A DNA stretch of 64,000 bases, from contig WTXG01000083.1 of the NCBI GenBank assembly GCA_022496185.1, positions 62,001-126,000 of the forward strand, given 5' to 3'. The translations under genes were made by a program, and so were the position numbers. This document shows positions 35,032 through 47,961 of this stretch, piece by piece. Positions within the stretch are counted from its first letter, which is position 1; each line of letters opens with the position of its first letter. The notes beneath the pieces are model-generated. The model saw only the letters and a program-made list of their open reading frames with translations. It searched no databases and was not told the DNA's origin. The stretch comes from Multifurca ochricompacta. Its lineage: Eukaryota > Basidiomycota > Agaricomycetes > Russulales > Russulaceae.

Positions 35032-38000
35032 GGAAAATGGGTGACAGTGTTTCGTTCTGTTCTAGGTGTGAAGCGAGGAACTCATATCAAAAAGAAAAAG
35101 GAGAAAACAAATAAAAAAAAAATTTGAAAAAAAAAAAAAAAGGAGAACGACTTTTTTATACTAGACTCGCATAGCGCCGAGGAAAAAGGAACCCCCCCTT
35201 GCAGGTTATCCGTGGGGTTTGGTGATTTATGTACGTATCGCGTATCGAAAGTCCTGCCGGGAACCGTGCGAGTTGGACAGTATCAGACAATAAGATCGCG
35301 TTATTGAGGCTATTAAGCGCCAGCCCACGAGTTCGACACGTGTCCCCAAGATAAGCGGATGAGGAGTCGGCGTTCAAGCACGGAGGCTGCCAACGCTATC
35401 GTCCCGCGCTTCGCGGAGAATTGGGATAGAGTGAACTCCAAGGAGGGTTTTGCCAATCGCTGCCCAATGGAAGACACAAAAAAACTGATTCCGGTGTGAC
35501 GCAAGTGGATTCTGTTCAAGAGGACTGCTCTGAAGCGTACATGAAGCAAAAGGGAGACCCCCATTCATTATGTAAGGCTGCGTGTCGTTTAGCAATCCAA
35601 TAGGGTTCAAGGTTCAGAAGGCCAACCCCATGCAGCAGTACCGTCCTTCTCCTTTTGAAGACTTCTGACCAAGGCCAGGTCCCAGGAGTAAGGGATTAAG
35701 TACAAGAATGTATGGAGGTCTACTATATTTGAAGGCTCCTAGCCGCATAGAGAACTTTGGGGTGCCAAGTGTAGCATAGCAAAAGTCCACTCAAGCCAGA
35801 AGGCGAAGGACAGTTTGCAAATCTAGGTGTGAGATTTTTTTCATATGTAATCCCCTTCACAACTGGATGTTGTTTGCAGATAAGGAGAAGTTCCGTAATA
35901 CCGTAAACGAGCCCGCTGACTACGGGCAATGCTTACGGGGCGACCCGCACAAGCTGGGCGTCAATCAAGGCAGATATAGTCATCACGATACGGCAGGGGG
36001 TGAAAAAAAAAGCTTTCGCAGTTCGGGTTGTAGCTCCAGAGGCGGAATATTCCAATCACCTGACGGCCACAAGGCGAGAACACGAGGATTCCTGACCGAA
36101 GATAGGCCAGGCATTACTTTCAACGCCGCCAAATTAAACCGACTGCTGCCAATCGTGCTAGTATGATATTGTTTGCCCAGGAACGCGTGTTCAGCATTTC
36201 AGCATCTTACTTCGCTCTTATCCCTGCACGGCCTACCCTTCGGCACTTCGGGTCGTATCTCTTTTTTTTTGCAATATGCCTTTTATTTGCGATACCACGT
36301 CCATGTTTCTGGTGCAGGACGTGTCTGAAAATGAGCTAACGATAGCTGCAAAGGATAAGTCGACAGGGCAGGTGATCCAGGAAAATATTAAATACAAAAC
36401 CAATAATCAGTGACACCATTACTCCGTCGAGCTACTGTATTCGCGTGTGAAATACAATTATAATGGAGCGGTATCAGGCTAGCAGATTGGCTATTGCCTC
36501 CGTTATAGGCGACACCTATGGGATAATTCCTGCAGCTCGACATGCGGGGTGGAACTCGGATCCTCTGCGCAGATAATTCTCGGACGTCGTAGATGAAAAG
36601 ATGAGGTCATGCAACGCAAGGAGGAAAGCAGTTCCTCCTCTAATATCCCCCAAAAATCTCGGATTCGAGTGCATTGGTGAGCGTCCTGAGAAAATCGTGC
36701 CAGGTTTTCACTATTCTTCGGACTAGAGACTCGTCGCCGATTAATATCTATAACGATAACTTTTCTTCTTCTATTCTAAACCAAATGAATCGATAAATTC
36801 CCCGCGAAGCTTTGTGCCATCAACGTTACTTGCTGGGAGAATTCCCGCGTGAGATCGTTAACTCGAAAGGTTCCTCAACGCCATCCAGTTTTTTGAAGAC
36901 CCTCGGTTATAAAGACATGATCGCCGACGACGGAATATAGATCGATAGTATGAAACTTGAGCAGCCCAGTCATGTCTATAAATCGCGAGAGGGTATATGT
37001 AGGTAAAGTACCATACGCACGTTTCTTCGAGTCCAAAGGTGCAAAATAAAAGGCACACAGTACAGGAAATATTCCACCCATTTTCATGAAGATTTCGAGT
37101 ATGGCACCTGTGGGGGGAGACTTCGCAGACAGCCCGGTACCTGAAGGCGAGAGGAATGCCTTTCAATCGTCTTCAAGAAGTAGTAATTGTAACCAGCCAC
37201 GACAAGAGACAAGAATAGAGATTGTTCAAGCATGTCTACCAGAGGTTTGCAGTTTTTTTCAACAAAGCGGTAGGCCTAAACGAAATGGGCGAGCAAGAGT
37301 GATGTGCATGCCCAGACTTTTTGACGCTTGTACCACCAATATTGGAAATGCCACTCGGGTTCATGCAAAATTAATTGGCATAAGGTGCATAGCGTCATAA
37401 AGCATGTTAATAGTAATGCCCGGTGTCACGGTGACGGTACTGTCATTGTCTTCTGTGGTAGGCCACCATAAGTCTAAGTCCTCGTCATCAGATGCATTTT
37501 CTGAGGGTAAGGCGGATATAATTTGGAAAAGGTCGGATTTTTTACGGAAAGTTCAGGACTGCAGGACTGTCCTTTATGTCAGAAAAATTTTCTTGGAGCA
37601 AACCTCGGAGACGAAGACGGAAAGGGTCATACGGCGCGAGATTTGTCTTATGTAATCCAGTCTCGTACGAGTTGACTGCCTGGCCTGCGACGCTACGAGG
37701 ATATTGAGGGGGGGATTTTTCCTCTAGTTTATCAATTAGCGCGAGTAGAGCGGCGAGGATATAGTACTAGGAGCTCGGCGCCATCAGGCCCGGCTTATCA
37801 AGCCGCATGCACCACCTCACACGCCGACAGCCACCACTCTGGATGTTTGCCCCAGCGGTGTATAGCGCTAGTGCACTTCACGTGTGGCATCGTTAGTTCC
37901 CTTCCTCTGTACCCTCGTTTTCGTCCCTCGTCTCCGGATCCACTAATGATAGGTTCTGTGTGACTATTTCATTCACACGTCGTCTGCATCAGAACAGTTG

Positions 38001-41000
38001 CCTTAATTCCCTCCCTCTCGCCCTCGTGTGTGTTGTATGCCCCGAACATTTCAACAGAAATTACGAGATAGGAAACCTGTCTGTTCTTGACACCAGAGGC
38101 GGAATCAACGCTCTGTTCACATTCACATTCTCTAGTAAGCCCTATAAATAAGCATGGAACTTCATGAGGGTACGCATTATGCACTTGCAACTGGACAGTA
38201 AGAGACATTGTCTAAGTGCATTATTGTATTTAGGTTTGGAGTTTTGTTCTGGATGAATTACCCCTAAGCAACAGCGCCCCCAGCAACCCATTAATGTTGC
38301 TGTCTAAATTTACGAATGACGGGACGATTTCCTAAAAAAAAAACGTACTGTTCAAAGCAGGCAATAGGGCAGGAGGACTAGTGCTCATCTGCGCAGGCTG
38401 TCCAAGACCGAGGTCAAGTTGGAAGCGCGAACCTAACTACAGCGGTAGTATTGGAGTGTTGCATGACAAAAATGAGGGCCAAATGAGCCCAGAAATAAAG
38501 GGTCCTTCCTCACGATGATCACCGCGCCGATGAGATTTTGGGGGAGCTCTGGCATGACGGCCGCTGATACGGTGGCACATTCCGAATCGCTCGGAGGAGA
38601 CTCGATCATTCTTTACATCGTGCTGCCAATTCCTTGATTATAAGCGCCTTGCATAACCATTCCAGAAAAAACTTTCTCTCCCCGTTTGCGATTGCCTGCT
38701 GCAGCCATAGAACGTGCACATGCCTGCGTCACACATGCTGGATGGACAAATAGGTGTCGACGGGTGATTGGAGTAGGAACGCCAAAAATATACGATTTGG
38801 GGAGACAAGCAAAGTCACAAAGTGTGTAGTTTCCCTCATGAGTAACGCGACGATACCACACCCCGAGCCGGTGCCGCTACGACGACGAGTACCAAGCACA
38901 ATATTTACATGTGAGGAAAGCACTGTGGTGAGTTCATAAGGGGGAGAAGGCCAGGGTGTGTGGGTGGACAGTAGCAGTAAACAAATGCTACGCCAAGGCG
39001 CCATTTGCTTCCCCTTCACCGTGTGGAGCGGAACCCAAGTAAATTGAGAAGCCCGCTCTGCGAGTGCTATTCAGCGAGGGTGAGGTTGTCTGCAAGCTAT
39101 GACGGTAGAAATCTGGTGGCTCCGTGTCGTTAGCACCCCAGGTGGCGAAAGGCGGTCTCGCAGGGAGAGGGACAGGATAGACGCTCACAAAGGTGTACTA
39201 TTGCTTTTTTGTGGGGGGGAGGGGGGGGGCACGCAGCGGCACGACTGATACACGGTGCTTACCTTCATCCTATGTTTTCCAGGCTTGTTAATGACAGGAA
39301 AGAGGGAATCGAATGGTGAGCCAGAGTGTGTGCAAGGGGTACGTTGTGTACGCGGATGAGGCGCAGATTGAAGCTTGAGGTAATGTATGAGGTGTCTTCG
39401 TCATGGGCAGACTGGGGCGCAAGAGCGAGAGCTAGTGCTATTCCAATGGCAGAGCAGGGCCCTTAGCTTTCATCCATGAAATCCTGGGCATGAAAAAAAT
39501 ATCATGGTCGTTTGGCATGCATGTCAATGACTATGCGCTCTACTGTAGTGTCACATCGCGGGCATTCTCTTCAGAAACCTTGTAAGTCATCACGTTCAGA
39601 GTCGTGTGCCACGGCGCAACACTAACCTCTGGCGCTCGGGCTAAGATTGAATTCCGAATTGGCAAGGCCTTCCATCGGGTACCGAGTAGACAAAGGCATG
39701 GTACCAAGTCTCAAGTGGCCAAGCAAGTCACGGGGAGGCGAAAATCAGAATTTTCTTGTATTTCCTTGCTTCTGGAACCTATTTTCAGGTCGTGACGGTG
39801 ACTCCTGAGCTCTAGGACTAGATTGATACACTAGCTTGGTGAGTACAGATAAGAGGCACAGAGGTGATCACCCTGACATGCCAGATAGTCTCGAACTTGC
39901 CAATGTATTGCTCGAGGCTCGAGGCCTAGACAGTTCAGTGGTTGAAAGTGACCGGCTATGACTTTGATGGGTTGTCTCTGGTGTGCCAGCAGCCTACTTT
40001 CATAATAACTTGTACTAGTATAGTGTTAAATGATCTTAATTTGGGACAGACGGCGCCCTTGAGCTACCACCACGAGGCGATATTGTCTGTAATGTTGTTC
40101 ACCTTACCTTAGATTCTGTAGCGGAGCGGCGGAGCTTAGGAACCAGCCAACAATGTCGGTTGCCAATTTCGGCTGACTGGCAGTCACGTATTATATTATT
40201 TTTATATTATAAAGGATTATATGCTTACTCAGCTGTACTGTCACGTCACGGGTAGGCGGAACTCAAGTCCATAAGTCCATTAAACATAAGTTACTTTTGG
40301 CCTAAGTGCTCTCTCTTCTTCTTCTCACTAGCATGCCGACCGCTAGAACGTCTCCGGCTAATGCTTCTTGCAATCGGGTTGGGGTGTTGTCGTGTTCTTG
40401 TATTTTTTGGTTTGGAAAATTCTATCAGGCTTATGGATCAAATACCCATGTTTAGAATGGAATCCTGTGCCTGGCGTGCATATCACTTTTGCATCAAAAT
40501 CTCAAATCTCAACGGAAACCAGCGCGGAAATACCGCATGAGGAAAGTTCCAAGAAATGACCCATTGTTAGGTCATTTGAGACACAAAATGTCGGCGGTGG
40601 GCCAACTGGAGGAGAACCACCTTTGAACCGGGGAGTTACTCGTCATGGATCACATTCAAAGCGGTCCTGACCACCTGATAGGTAGCTGGAGTGGTGCCGA
40701 ATGCAATGCATGGCCCGAAACTTTTGACCTTCAACATCAGCTGTGACACGCCATGCTGTGAACGGCGACTCTCCCGTCTGCGATATCCACTTCACAGCTG
40801 GCGCATGCATGGTGATCGATCCGTAAAACCGTTTTCGCACGTTCCAAAGCTCTAACCCATTCATGGCGTCCTCTCCAAACCAGTGAAGTTTCTTGATTCT
40901 ATGTCATTGTATTGATGGTATCCTGCCAGCGGATCCCGTAGACAAGACCATCTCTGGTATGGCACGTTTCAGACAACGAGGTAGCGCTTCAGACGCTCCT

Positions 41001-41055
41001 TCGGCTTTTTAACCCCTCGTACGCCTCCTCTACCCCCTCAGTTCACCCCTTTACC
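35032..41055. other. 6 kb without a convincing gene
   Basis: I found no domain-bearing frame or coherent exon chain on either strand. Base composition is mixed and, unlike 24-30 kb, there are few simple repeats. No long terminal or inverted repeats were noticed. An open frame at 40643-40864 (minus) is unsupported. Decayed transposons are possible. Confidence 0.4.
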
Positions 41056-41885
41056 ATGACTCCTTCAGTACAATCATCTCCAGAGCTGCCACCCCTTCCT
41101 GCGATAAAGTCAGGAACTACTCTGAGGCAGATCTTTACTCATCGCAGCCTGGCCAGGCGGTCAAAGCGCGCCTTTGAAGACTCACCAAATGACCCAAGTC
41201 CCGATAACGAACAGTAATTTTGTTGTCCTTCCATCTGCGAGAAACGATTAAAGTCTTCGGAAGGTTGATAAATTTGGGAGATCAAGTGTTTGGCCTTGTG
41301 GTGACCGACCTTATACGGGACCTGTTTCCGTATCTATGCGTTGGTCCCTCCTCTGTTAGCACCAGTTCTCCTTTTCTTTGGCCTTGTCTCTCCCGCCTGA
41401 TCACAACCTTTCAGAAACTGAGAGACCACCTCAAACATTATGTCACACTTGCGAACATGTATTGTTCTTTCTGGGTCGCTCCATTGTTGGTTGATGACCT
41501 TTCCCTAGTGCAGTCTTATACGGGCTACACGAACGTCTTGTGGTTCAGGTCGCTCAAGCTGACAAGGTCAAGGGGTCGCCAAACGCCCAAGGTATGTACC
41601 ACCCATCCAGCAGCCTACCCATCCGATTCTGACTTCTTCGTGCTGTTAAAAGCTGAGGTCTTCAAGGTATTAATAATACGTCCAACTGTAGTATTCTTAC
41701 TTGAAAATTATGCGCAGGCCTATGTGGGCGGGTTGTATCGTGAACAAGGCCTAGACACCGTGAGCAAGTGGCTCTGTTCGTTCCTCCAAGTTTACGCCCA
41801 GGATGCGTATGAGAATATACGCAGGGAACACCTTTTGCCACCTGTTCAAACCCCGGCCCCACAGGCGCTATCGTCTGACCAATAA
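41056..41885 (+). CDS. RNase III-like protein 1 (catalytic residues altered)
   Basis: A single RNase III fold of 185 residues with no dsRNA-binding domain. Exons are 41056-41213, 41264-41354, 41415-41458, 41509-41591, 41653-41666 and 41718-41885, summing to 558 nt with no frame break. Family blocks: LRQIFTHRSL (residues 23-32), LINLGDQVFGLVVTDL (54-69), TLANIAVLYGLHERL (94-108) and AEVFKAYVGGLYREQGLD (126-143). In active enzymes the signature reads LExLGD and A-D-x-F-E. Here the Glu is Ile55, the second Asp is Glu127 and the last Glu is Lys130; only Asp59 remains. It may therefore bind RNA or pair with another subunit rather than cut, as in RNase III-like mitoribosomal proteins. That role is inference. 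Confidence 0.88.
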
Positions 41886-42946
41886 TGTGGCCCAGTTTCG
41901 AAGCGCCACTGACCAAGAATTGCGATGTGTGGGTTTCTATGCTAACACATTGTCCTCGCATGAACGGCTACTCATTCTTCCATTTGACTTGCTGCGTTAG
42001 ATATCCTGTACAATTTGAATTCCCTGACCCGAGCGAGACAGATGTTGGGCTAGCGTGAAGATAACAACGCAACTGGCCCGGATGCGGAAGCAGCGAGGTC
42101 TTGTAATCATTTGTATCACCCGAGAACAAGTAGGATTAGTACCGCTTTCGCTTTTATGAACGTGATTTGACACAATATTGCTAATTGGGATATTTGGATG
42201 AATTTATCAAGTGATTGTAGCACGCGGTGCCGACCACTGCAGACATGTGACGGCGGGCGGGCGAGATTAGAGGGCCAGAGAACGAAAGGATAGCCAAGGA
42301 CAGACAGCCAAAATCACTTGTGGCACCCCTGACATGGCGGCACTTTGATGAAACCGAACGGCCTTTAGAGACCCACGCCGACTGTAGGCCGCCCGGTCCT
42401 GCTGCGGAGTTTCGTCATCATTTTATGGGTGTTGACAAGTATGTTAATCCCTTTACTTGAATTTTTCCTTGTGAGGTGCAAATGAGAAAGCCCGGAAGAG
42501 CAACGTTCCGGAGGGTGTATAGCCTTCCTGAGAATGTTTCAGAATACAAGGATGTCAGGTGGGGGATGATGGAAGAGGAGGAGCACAAAGACTAGCAGAA
42601 TAGCAAAGCATTCTGTGTAGCGAAAGCGAAAGATGGGTACGGGTCTTTTTTCCGATGGGCTATCTAATCGGCTTTGGCAAGGGAGCCAGCAGGAATTGTT
42701 TGTTTTTGTTTGATCGCTCGATGTTGTCTTGACACCGCCCCCACTGAGAATGCCGAGGCGTGGGAACCTTCGGCTTGTGGACTCATAGACTATTGCAAGA
42801 GCGCCCAGCAAGTTTTAACTCGCTTTCCCAAACCTTTCTGAGTTCGAGTTCGAGTAAATGAAGCTAAAAAAGGACTGGATTGATGATAGGGAGGGCGCTC
42901 ATGGGTACCGACCTTATGCTCACCACTTGAATTGCCTTCCCGAAGA
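41886..42946. other. Spacer in the RNase III cluster
   Basis: No gene recognised between the first copy and the relic. A minus-strand open frame at 42539-42811 has no family match. Confidence 0.4.
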
Positions 42947-43330
42947 TTGGTGCATACCGGGGATCAAGAAATTGGCTTAGTCATCACAGAGCTTATCCAA
43001 GGCCATCATTCATTGCCATGTTGGCCCTTCCCTGGACCGACGATGCAACATGCGCCTTGGTTTTTATCTCTTATCGTGGTTGCCCAGAAAGTGAGGATTC
43101 GCATAAAAGCACAATAACACGCTTGCGAGAATGGAAGGCGGAAAGCAATATCTTCAAGGTACCAGTTATTTCATTGCAAAGTCGAGAAACCCCGCTTACT
43201 GATGAACACCTAGTCTGCAAAAGATGCAGGGCCTCCAGGCCATCAAAGCGTGGCTTTCCCTCATTCCTCGCGCCGGACATGGAGGATGCGTACCAAGCTA
43301 TGCATGAAAATTATCACTTTCCCCTTGTTT
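42947..43330 (+). pseudogene. RNase III-like relic (copy 2)
   Basis: A degenerate copy between the two intact ones, same orientation. Recognisable pieces in order are RLVHTGDQEIGLVITELIQ (about 42947-43005), a weak KVRIRIK segment matching exon 3 of the paralogs, a short NIFK piece followed by GTACCA as in copy 3, an EQGL-like QGLQAIKAWLSLI segment, and DMEDAYQAMHENYHFP (about 43276-43323). There is no THRS-type first exon, and several frame changes and a stop fall inside conserved blocks. Unlike the single-base breaks elsewhere in the window, this damage is extensive, so I call it a pseudogene. Confidence 0.7.
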
Positions 43331-45233
43331 CTGAGAGTGCTCAACCCTCCATGGTTTGTAAAAAAAACTCTGGTGATAGGACATCTAGAAGGCCAAATTT
43401 CCAAAGTCCAGAATATTGTGGAGAGTGTGTCGGAGTGCCACGGCCCAGGGGGTCCACCTTGTATTTCTCGTACATGTGAAGGAATATACGTGAAGAACGA
43501 GAAGAAGCGTTTCCCAATTGTGGAGGATGGACTACTCCGAGGCGCACAGGCTATGTCTTCACGTTTCAGTGAAGTACAAGGAAACCGCTGGACTCGGTGG
43601 TCGTGAAGGAAGCAGAGTAAAACGGAGAGGGACGAGCTAGTCGACAACGTACGCAGTCAACTGGATGTCCACATTCTCAGAGACCGCAATGACCGCAATG
43701 ACCGGGAGTGTAAATCTAAAAAGGTCAATGGAAATCGAATTGGCAATAGGGTGTTCGACGCCTTCACTTCCCTAGTGTGGCGGTGGTTGACGAGCCAACT
43801 CACTCTTGGACTGGGAAGGGTTCCCACAGGTGCAGCAGCAGCAGTTAACATTCAGGTCTAGGCTTACCCAGCATTAACATGTTGATATTGACGTTACTGT
43901 TCGACCCACTGACACAAGACCCGAATCCCTTCGATGATGATTGTTAATGCATGGACAACACACGCCTCCCGCTTAATTTGGGCCCGCGCACTCATGTACG
44001 AGTAACGTGACCGTATTGGATTAGATGTGGTTTAAACTGAGTCAGTCACAGTAACAGTCACAAGTCACAGTGGAGGTTCAGACAGGTCCAGATCATTTTT
44101 TTTCCTACCTCGAGTCTCGGCCAGGCCATCTTCTTTTGGGGTCCTCATAAGGCGCGTAGTATGTTTGGAAAGCTAGTTCCCTCGCCAAGTTCCCTCAGTA
44201 CAAGTGAGTAATTTGTTTCCAATTATTATTTTTTTTTCAGTATATCATTATACGGAAATCTCGGACCGAACTGTTTAGTTCTTGTCCATATCGCTCGTCC
44301 AATAATAGATAGACGTTCCGACGCATTCGGGTCCATGTCATGCATATCTGAAATCCCAAATCCTCTTGTAAGGCTGCATCTGGTGCGTACACGAGGCCAC
44401 ATCCATTTTTAAGTCACCATATAGATTACTGCACTTGAGCAAGTATGGAAACTCGCATGGAAGGTGTCAAAAGTACGTGAGGTGCGCACGGTTCTACTAT
44501 ATCATTTCATAATTGATCCAACGGAAACCCTTCAAGGTTCCACAATCAGATCTTAGCACATAATAATAGACTTCAATTTCCTGGCGACACAAAGCACTCT
44601 TTCCTATGTCCTCCCATCCTAAACCTGTCTCGGTATTGAGGTCCATCAGAGAATAATGTATACGGACAAGTTCTGGAAAAGTGTCAACGACTGACTCGGC
44701 TATTTCGGCACTACGTGTACGTGCGCAGGCCGATGAAATCACCCCCGTCCAGAAACAGCGGCTGGGGAAAATGGATAAGACAGGACGGTACGACTCAGAA
44801 GCACATGACCTCACCTGCGAGTCAATGAACGAACGGCGCAAACCCTGAGACGGAATTGACACCGCGCTCAATACAACCCTTTTTGCTGTACCTTCGGTGA
44901 TCACGCTGAGACAAGCAGCTGTTGTTTGGCATGCTTCGATGCGTACCGACGATAAGCGCTTCTATTCTTGATCCTGTAAATCCATTTAGTATGCTTCTGA
45001 ATGTTCGTCTTCCACGCTGTCACGATCTAACGATGCGACTATGCTTTCCTTAGATATAAATGCACCCTCCTGCCGTCGAGGGTGTCCGATTGCCCGTGGC
45101 CATTGAGAGTTGGCCTAACCCTGGTACGGCATGTTCCAGAAGGCAAAATCCATGAGGCGGCGCTTTATCTCATGCCTTTATACTGTGCTCCCCTGTCTCT
45201 ACCCCTCCTCACCACACTCTTGCCATATCTTCC
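43331..45233. other. Spacer in the RNase III cluster
   Basis: No supported gene. A TATA-like element lies at 45055-45060 upstream of copy 3. A minus-strand open frame at 44497-44904 (135 codons) is the longest uninterrupted frame here but has no motif I recognise. Confidence 0.4.
45055..45060 (+). promoter_or_regulatory. TATAAA upstream of RNase III-like copy 3
   Basis: TATAAA lies about 175 bases before the ATG at 45234. The spacing is long for a core promoter, so the assignment is tentative. Confidence 0.3.
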
Positions 45234-46422
45234 ATGGAGCCCTACTCACCCCCTTCTACTCCCCCTCACGGTGTCGTCATATTCAACTCATTTCCCCCAC
45301 TTCCTGAGATACACTCGAGAGAGCTGTATACAAGGATCTTTACCCACAGCAGCTTGACCTCAGGGCCGAGGGATGACTTCGAAGTGATTCCAGATGATCC
45401 AAACCCCGATAATGAAGAGTAAGCGACCCCATTCGCCCACTTGTGGCACACATCTTAAGGTCCCCGCAAGATTCAGCCACATCGGGGATCAGGTTGTCAG
45501 CCTAGCGGTTACTGATCTCATCCAAGACCTTTATCCAAATTTACACGTTGGCCCCTGCTCGGTCCGCCGTTATGTTTCAATTCATCGTTGTTGCGTGGTC
45601 TCTCATCTGGATCATACAGAAACTAAGGGATCGCCTCAAGCACGGAGGCACACTCGCGGAAATGTAACATGTTGACTACCACATAGGCAGCACCTAATCA
45701 GATCGTTACAGTGCCGCGATGTACGGCCTACCCGAGTATCTTGATCTTCCGGCAGCTCAAGCTCGCCACTTGAGAACCTCGCAGAGCGTGAAAGGTACGG
45801 TCCTTATCCCTGTTCCTCGATCGAATCTCTTATCTACTTCCCTGTTTAAAGTGGATGTTTTCAAAGTACCAGTGTCCTTTCTCCCATTACCGGGAGACCC
45901 GTCTTCTGAAGCTGAGGATATGTATAGGCCTATGTTGGCGGGCTGTACAGGGAGCAGGGTATTCAGGTCGTGAAGAAGTGGCTCATCCCGCTCTTCACAC
46001 CTCGCGTAGAACATGCGTACCAGTCTCTGCGTGCGGATTATCTCCTGCCGCCCGACGCCACCCCGCGGACCACACCACGTCCGGGTTCTCAACCGCCTTC
46101 TCCTTCCCCTTCATCCGATCCGCCGCAGAGCCCCCCGCTGTTTCGATCCGGGGGTTTTATGGGAGAGGGAGACCGTCGCCAAGGTGGCCAACGAGGGCAA
46201 TCCCAATCGACCACGACACGAAGGGGATCAGAACAAGGGTTCATGGTCGTGTGTGCTCGTTCCCAGGCGAACGATGGTTCTGGAAGCAGGCATAGACGAC
46301 AAGGAGCCAGTTCGAGAGACGGGAAGATCAGGGATGCCGGTAAGGCCAGCCTTGGACATCATCGTTCGGGCCTTGTTTCCCTGAACCTATACTATATTGT
46401 GCGCGGCGGCGGCGACTTCTAG
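45234..46422 (+). CDS. RNase III-like protein 3, extended C-terminus
   Basis: A paralog of the gene at 41056. Exons are 45234-45418, 45471-45561, 45620-45663, 45712-45794, 45852-45865 and 45928-46422 (303 residues). The four internal exons (91, 44, 83 and 14 nt) match copy 1 exactly, showing duplication of one intron-bearing gene. Blocks: ELYTRIFTHSSL, FSHIGDQVVSLAVTDLIQDL, TLAEIAAMYGLPEYLDLPAAQA and VDVFKAYVGGLYREQGIQVV. The first catalytic Glu is replaced by Ser and the last Glu by Lys; both Asp are kept. After LLPP a Pro/Ser-rich linker leads to about 110 residues without a clear domain. Another frame in the same stretch gives SWSCVLVP and ALDIIVRAL, so a dsRNA-binding domain disrupted by a frame error is possible. 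The end of this gene is therefore less certain than its core. Confidence 0.82.
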
Positions 46423-47961
46423 GTCCGCCCAACTCTCCCCGCGTAGAAGGTACATTGCAGAGACGACGCCCACCAATGAGTCCAACAGCGAACGAAAAGG
46501 GTGCAAGAAAGCGAAGGCGATGGTCAGACAAGGCGGCTGAGGTATGATTTATATAAATGTTTCAGTCTGGCGCCTACCGCTTACCGTATCTGGGGTGCTT
46601 CATCACTACTGCTAAACCGCAGGAAGCGCAATAGAAACTGGAAAGAGAAGACAGGCTTCGGAAGAAACATAATGGGAAGGAGGAAGGAAGATCCCCAACG
46701 AGCAGCTCAGTCTAAATTGTATTCTCGCTCGTCAACTATTTATACAAAACATGGATAACAAGGACGGGATCAAAACAAGACAAAACAAACAACAGAGTTG
46801 TCCTTGCATTTTAGCGCACAGCGTCTCTTGACGAGAATGGTTAAATTCCCACCTGTCAGGCTATGTAATGGGAGGGAGGGGAGATTTCCGAATCCCAAGT
46901 TACTAGTATAAGTACAAGTACTACTATGATCGGGTCAGGGTGGCGTTGTACCCATGCGGCATGGCAGGCCAGGCGTCAGCTGCGATTGGTCGGTGTCATA
47001 TTTCATTCCACTCCATTCCTTCGTTCCAATATCTGGGTCCTGTGACAGCGCATTGTGAGGTTTTTGGGTGGGGCGGTTGCCTTTTCTAACCAGCATTAAA
47101 AGTGTATTGTGTGTGGTGTGGTACTGATGGTATCTGTCAGTCATGCGGTGCGTTCGATGTGTTAGTCCTTCGGCGCAAATGAGGTGTCACGCCGCACGAT
47201 AGAGTGTCTGAGGCAGGAACTGCAAAGCGTTGATTCTGCGGACCTCGGATGGTACAACGCGGTTCTTGTAGTTGCTTCGGTACGGGAATAGACAGGCCCC
47301 TTTATCCTACTGCATCATGATGCCGCGTTGTGTAAACGATAGATATGATCCCTTTCCTTCGCGTCGCGTATATACAAATGTACAGATTACATAATCAACC
47401 GTCCCCGAAATTGCTTGGCCTCGGCCACGTGGATGTGGATGCATCACAGATCATTTCAAAGAGATCATTTCAAAGGCATCATTTCTTTCTTACACTCACA
47501 TATAGCAAATCGTCATCCCTCTCGAAATGAAACAGTCCGGTTGAGTGTCGCGGCGATTCCGGTCGTGGCCAAGACCTCGAGCACGTGCAGCAGGGGTCAC
47601 TTGCGACTCGGACGTCTCGGCTGCTTCTGAAAGAAAAAACCTTCGACAATTTCGGAAAAGGTACCAATTGTTTTGATGGAAAATTATGCTGTCTTATGAG
47701 CAAAGTTTTCAACTAATGATGTATATTGAAACAAACAAAATAGAAGCCATCGACGTTATTAATGATATTATTGGCGTGTTCTGACGCGATTCAGGAAACT
47801 TTCGAACTTCGAACGATGGCTATTTAACTGTATCGCATGCCTACACAAAAGATAAGAACCAAGACCAAGGGAGGAAGCCTCACTTTCGCTTGCGCTAGCC
47901 TTATCCGCCGCTTCCCTTCCCCCCCTTCTTCTCTTACCAGAACTCCCCCGAGTCTGCTGGC
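46423..47961. other. Intergenic region before permease 1
   Basis: No gene recognised. It is partly AT-rich with short direct repeats (TCATTTCAAAG near 47451-47475). The right end is presumably the promoter of the permease, without a clear TATA box. Confidence 0.4.

Noticed and set aside
40643..40864. Minus-strand 73-codon open frame
   Set aside because: Isolated, without motif or neighbours.
44497..44904. Minus-strand 135-codon open frame in the RNase III spacer
   Set aside because: The longest uninterrupted frame there, but no motif, no splice partner and no promoter signal.
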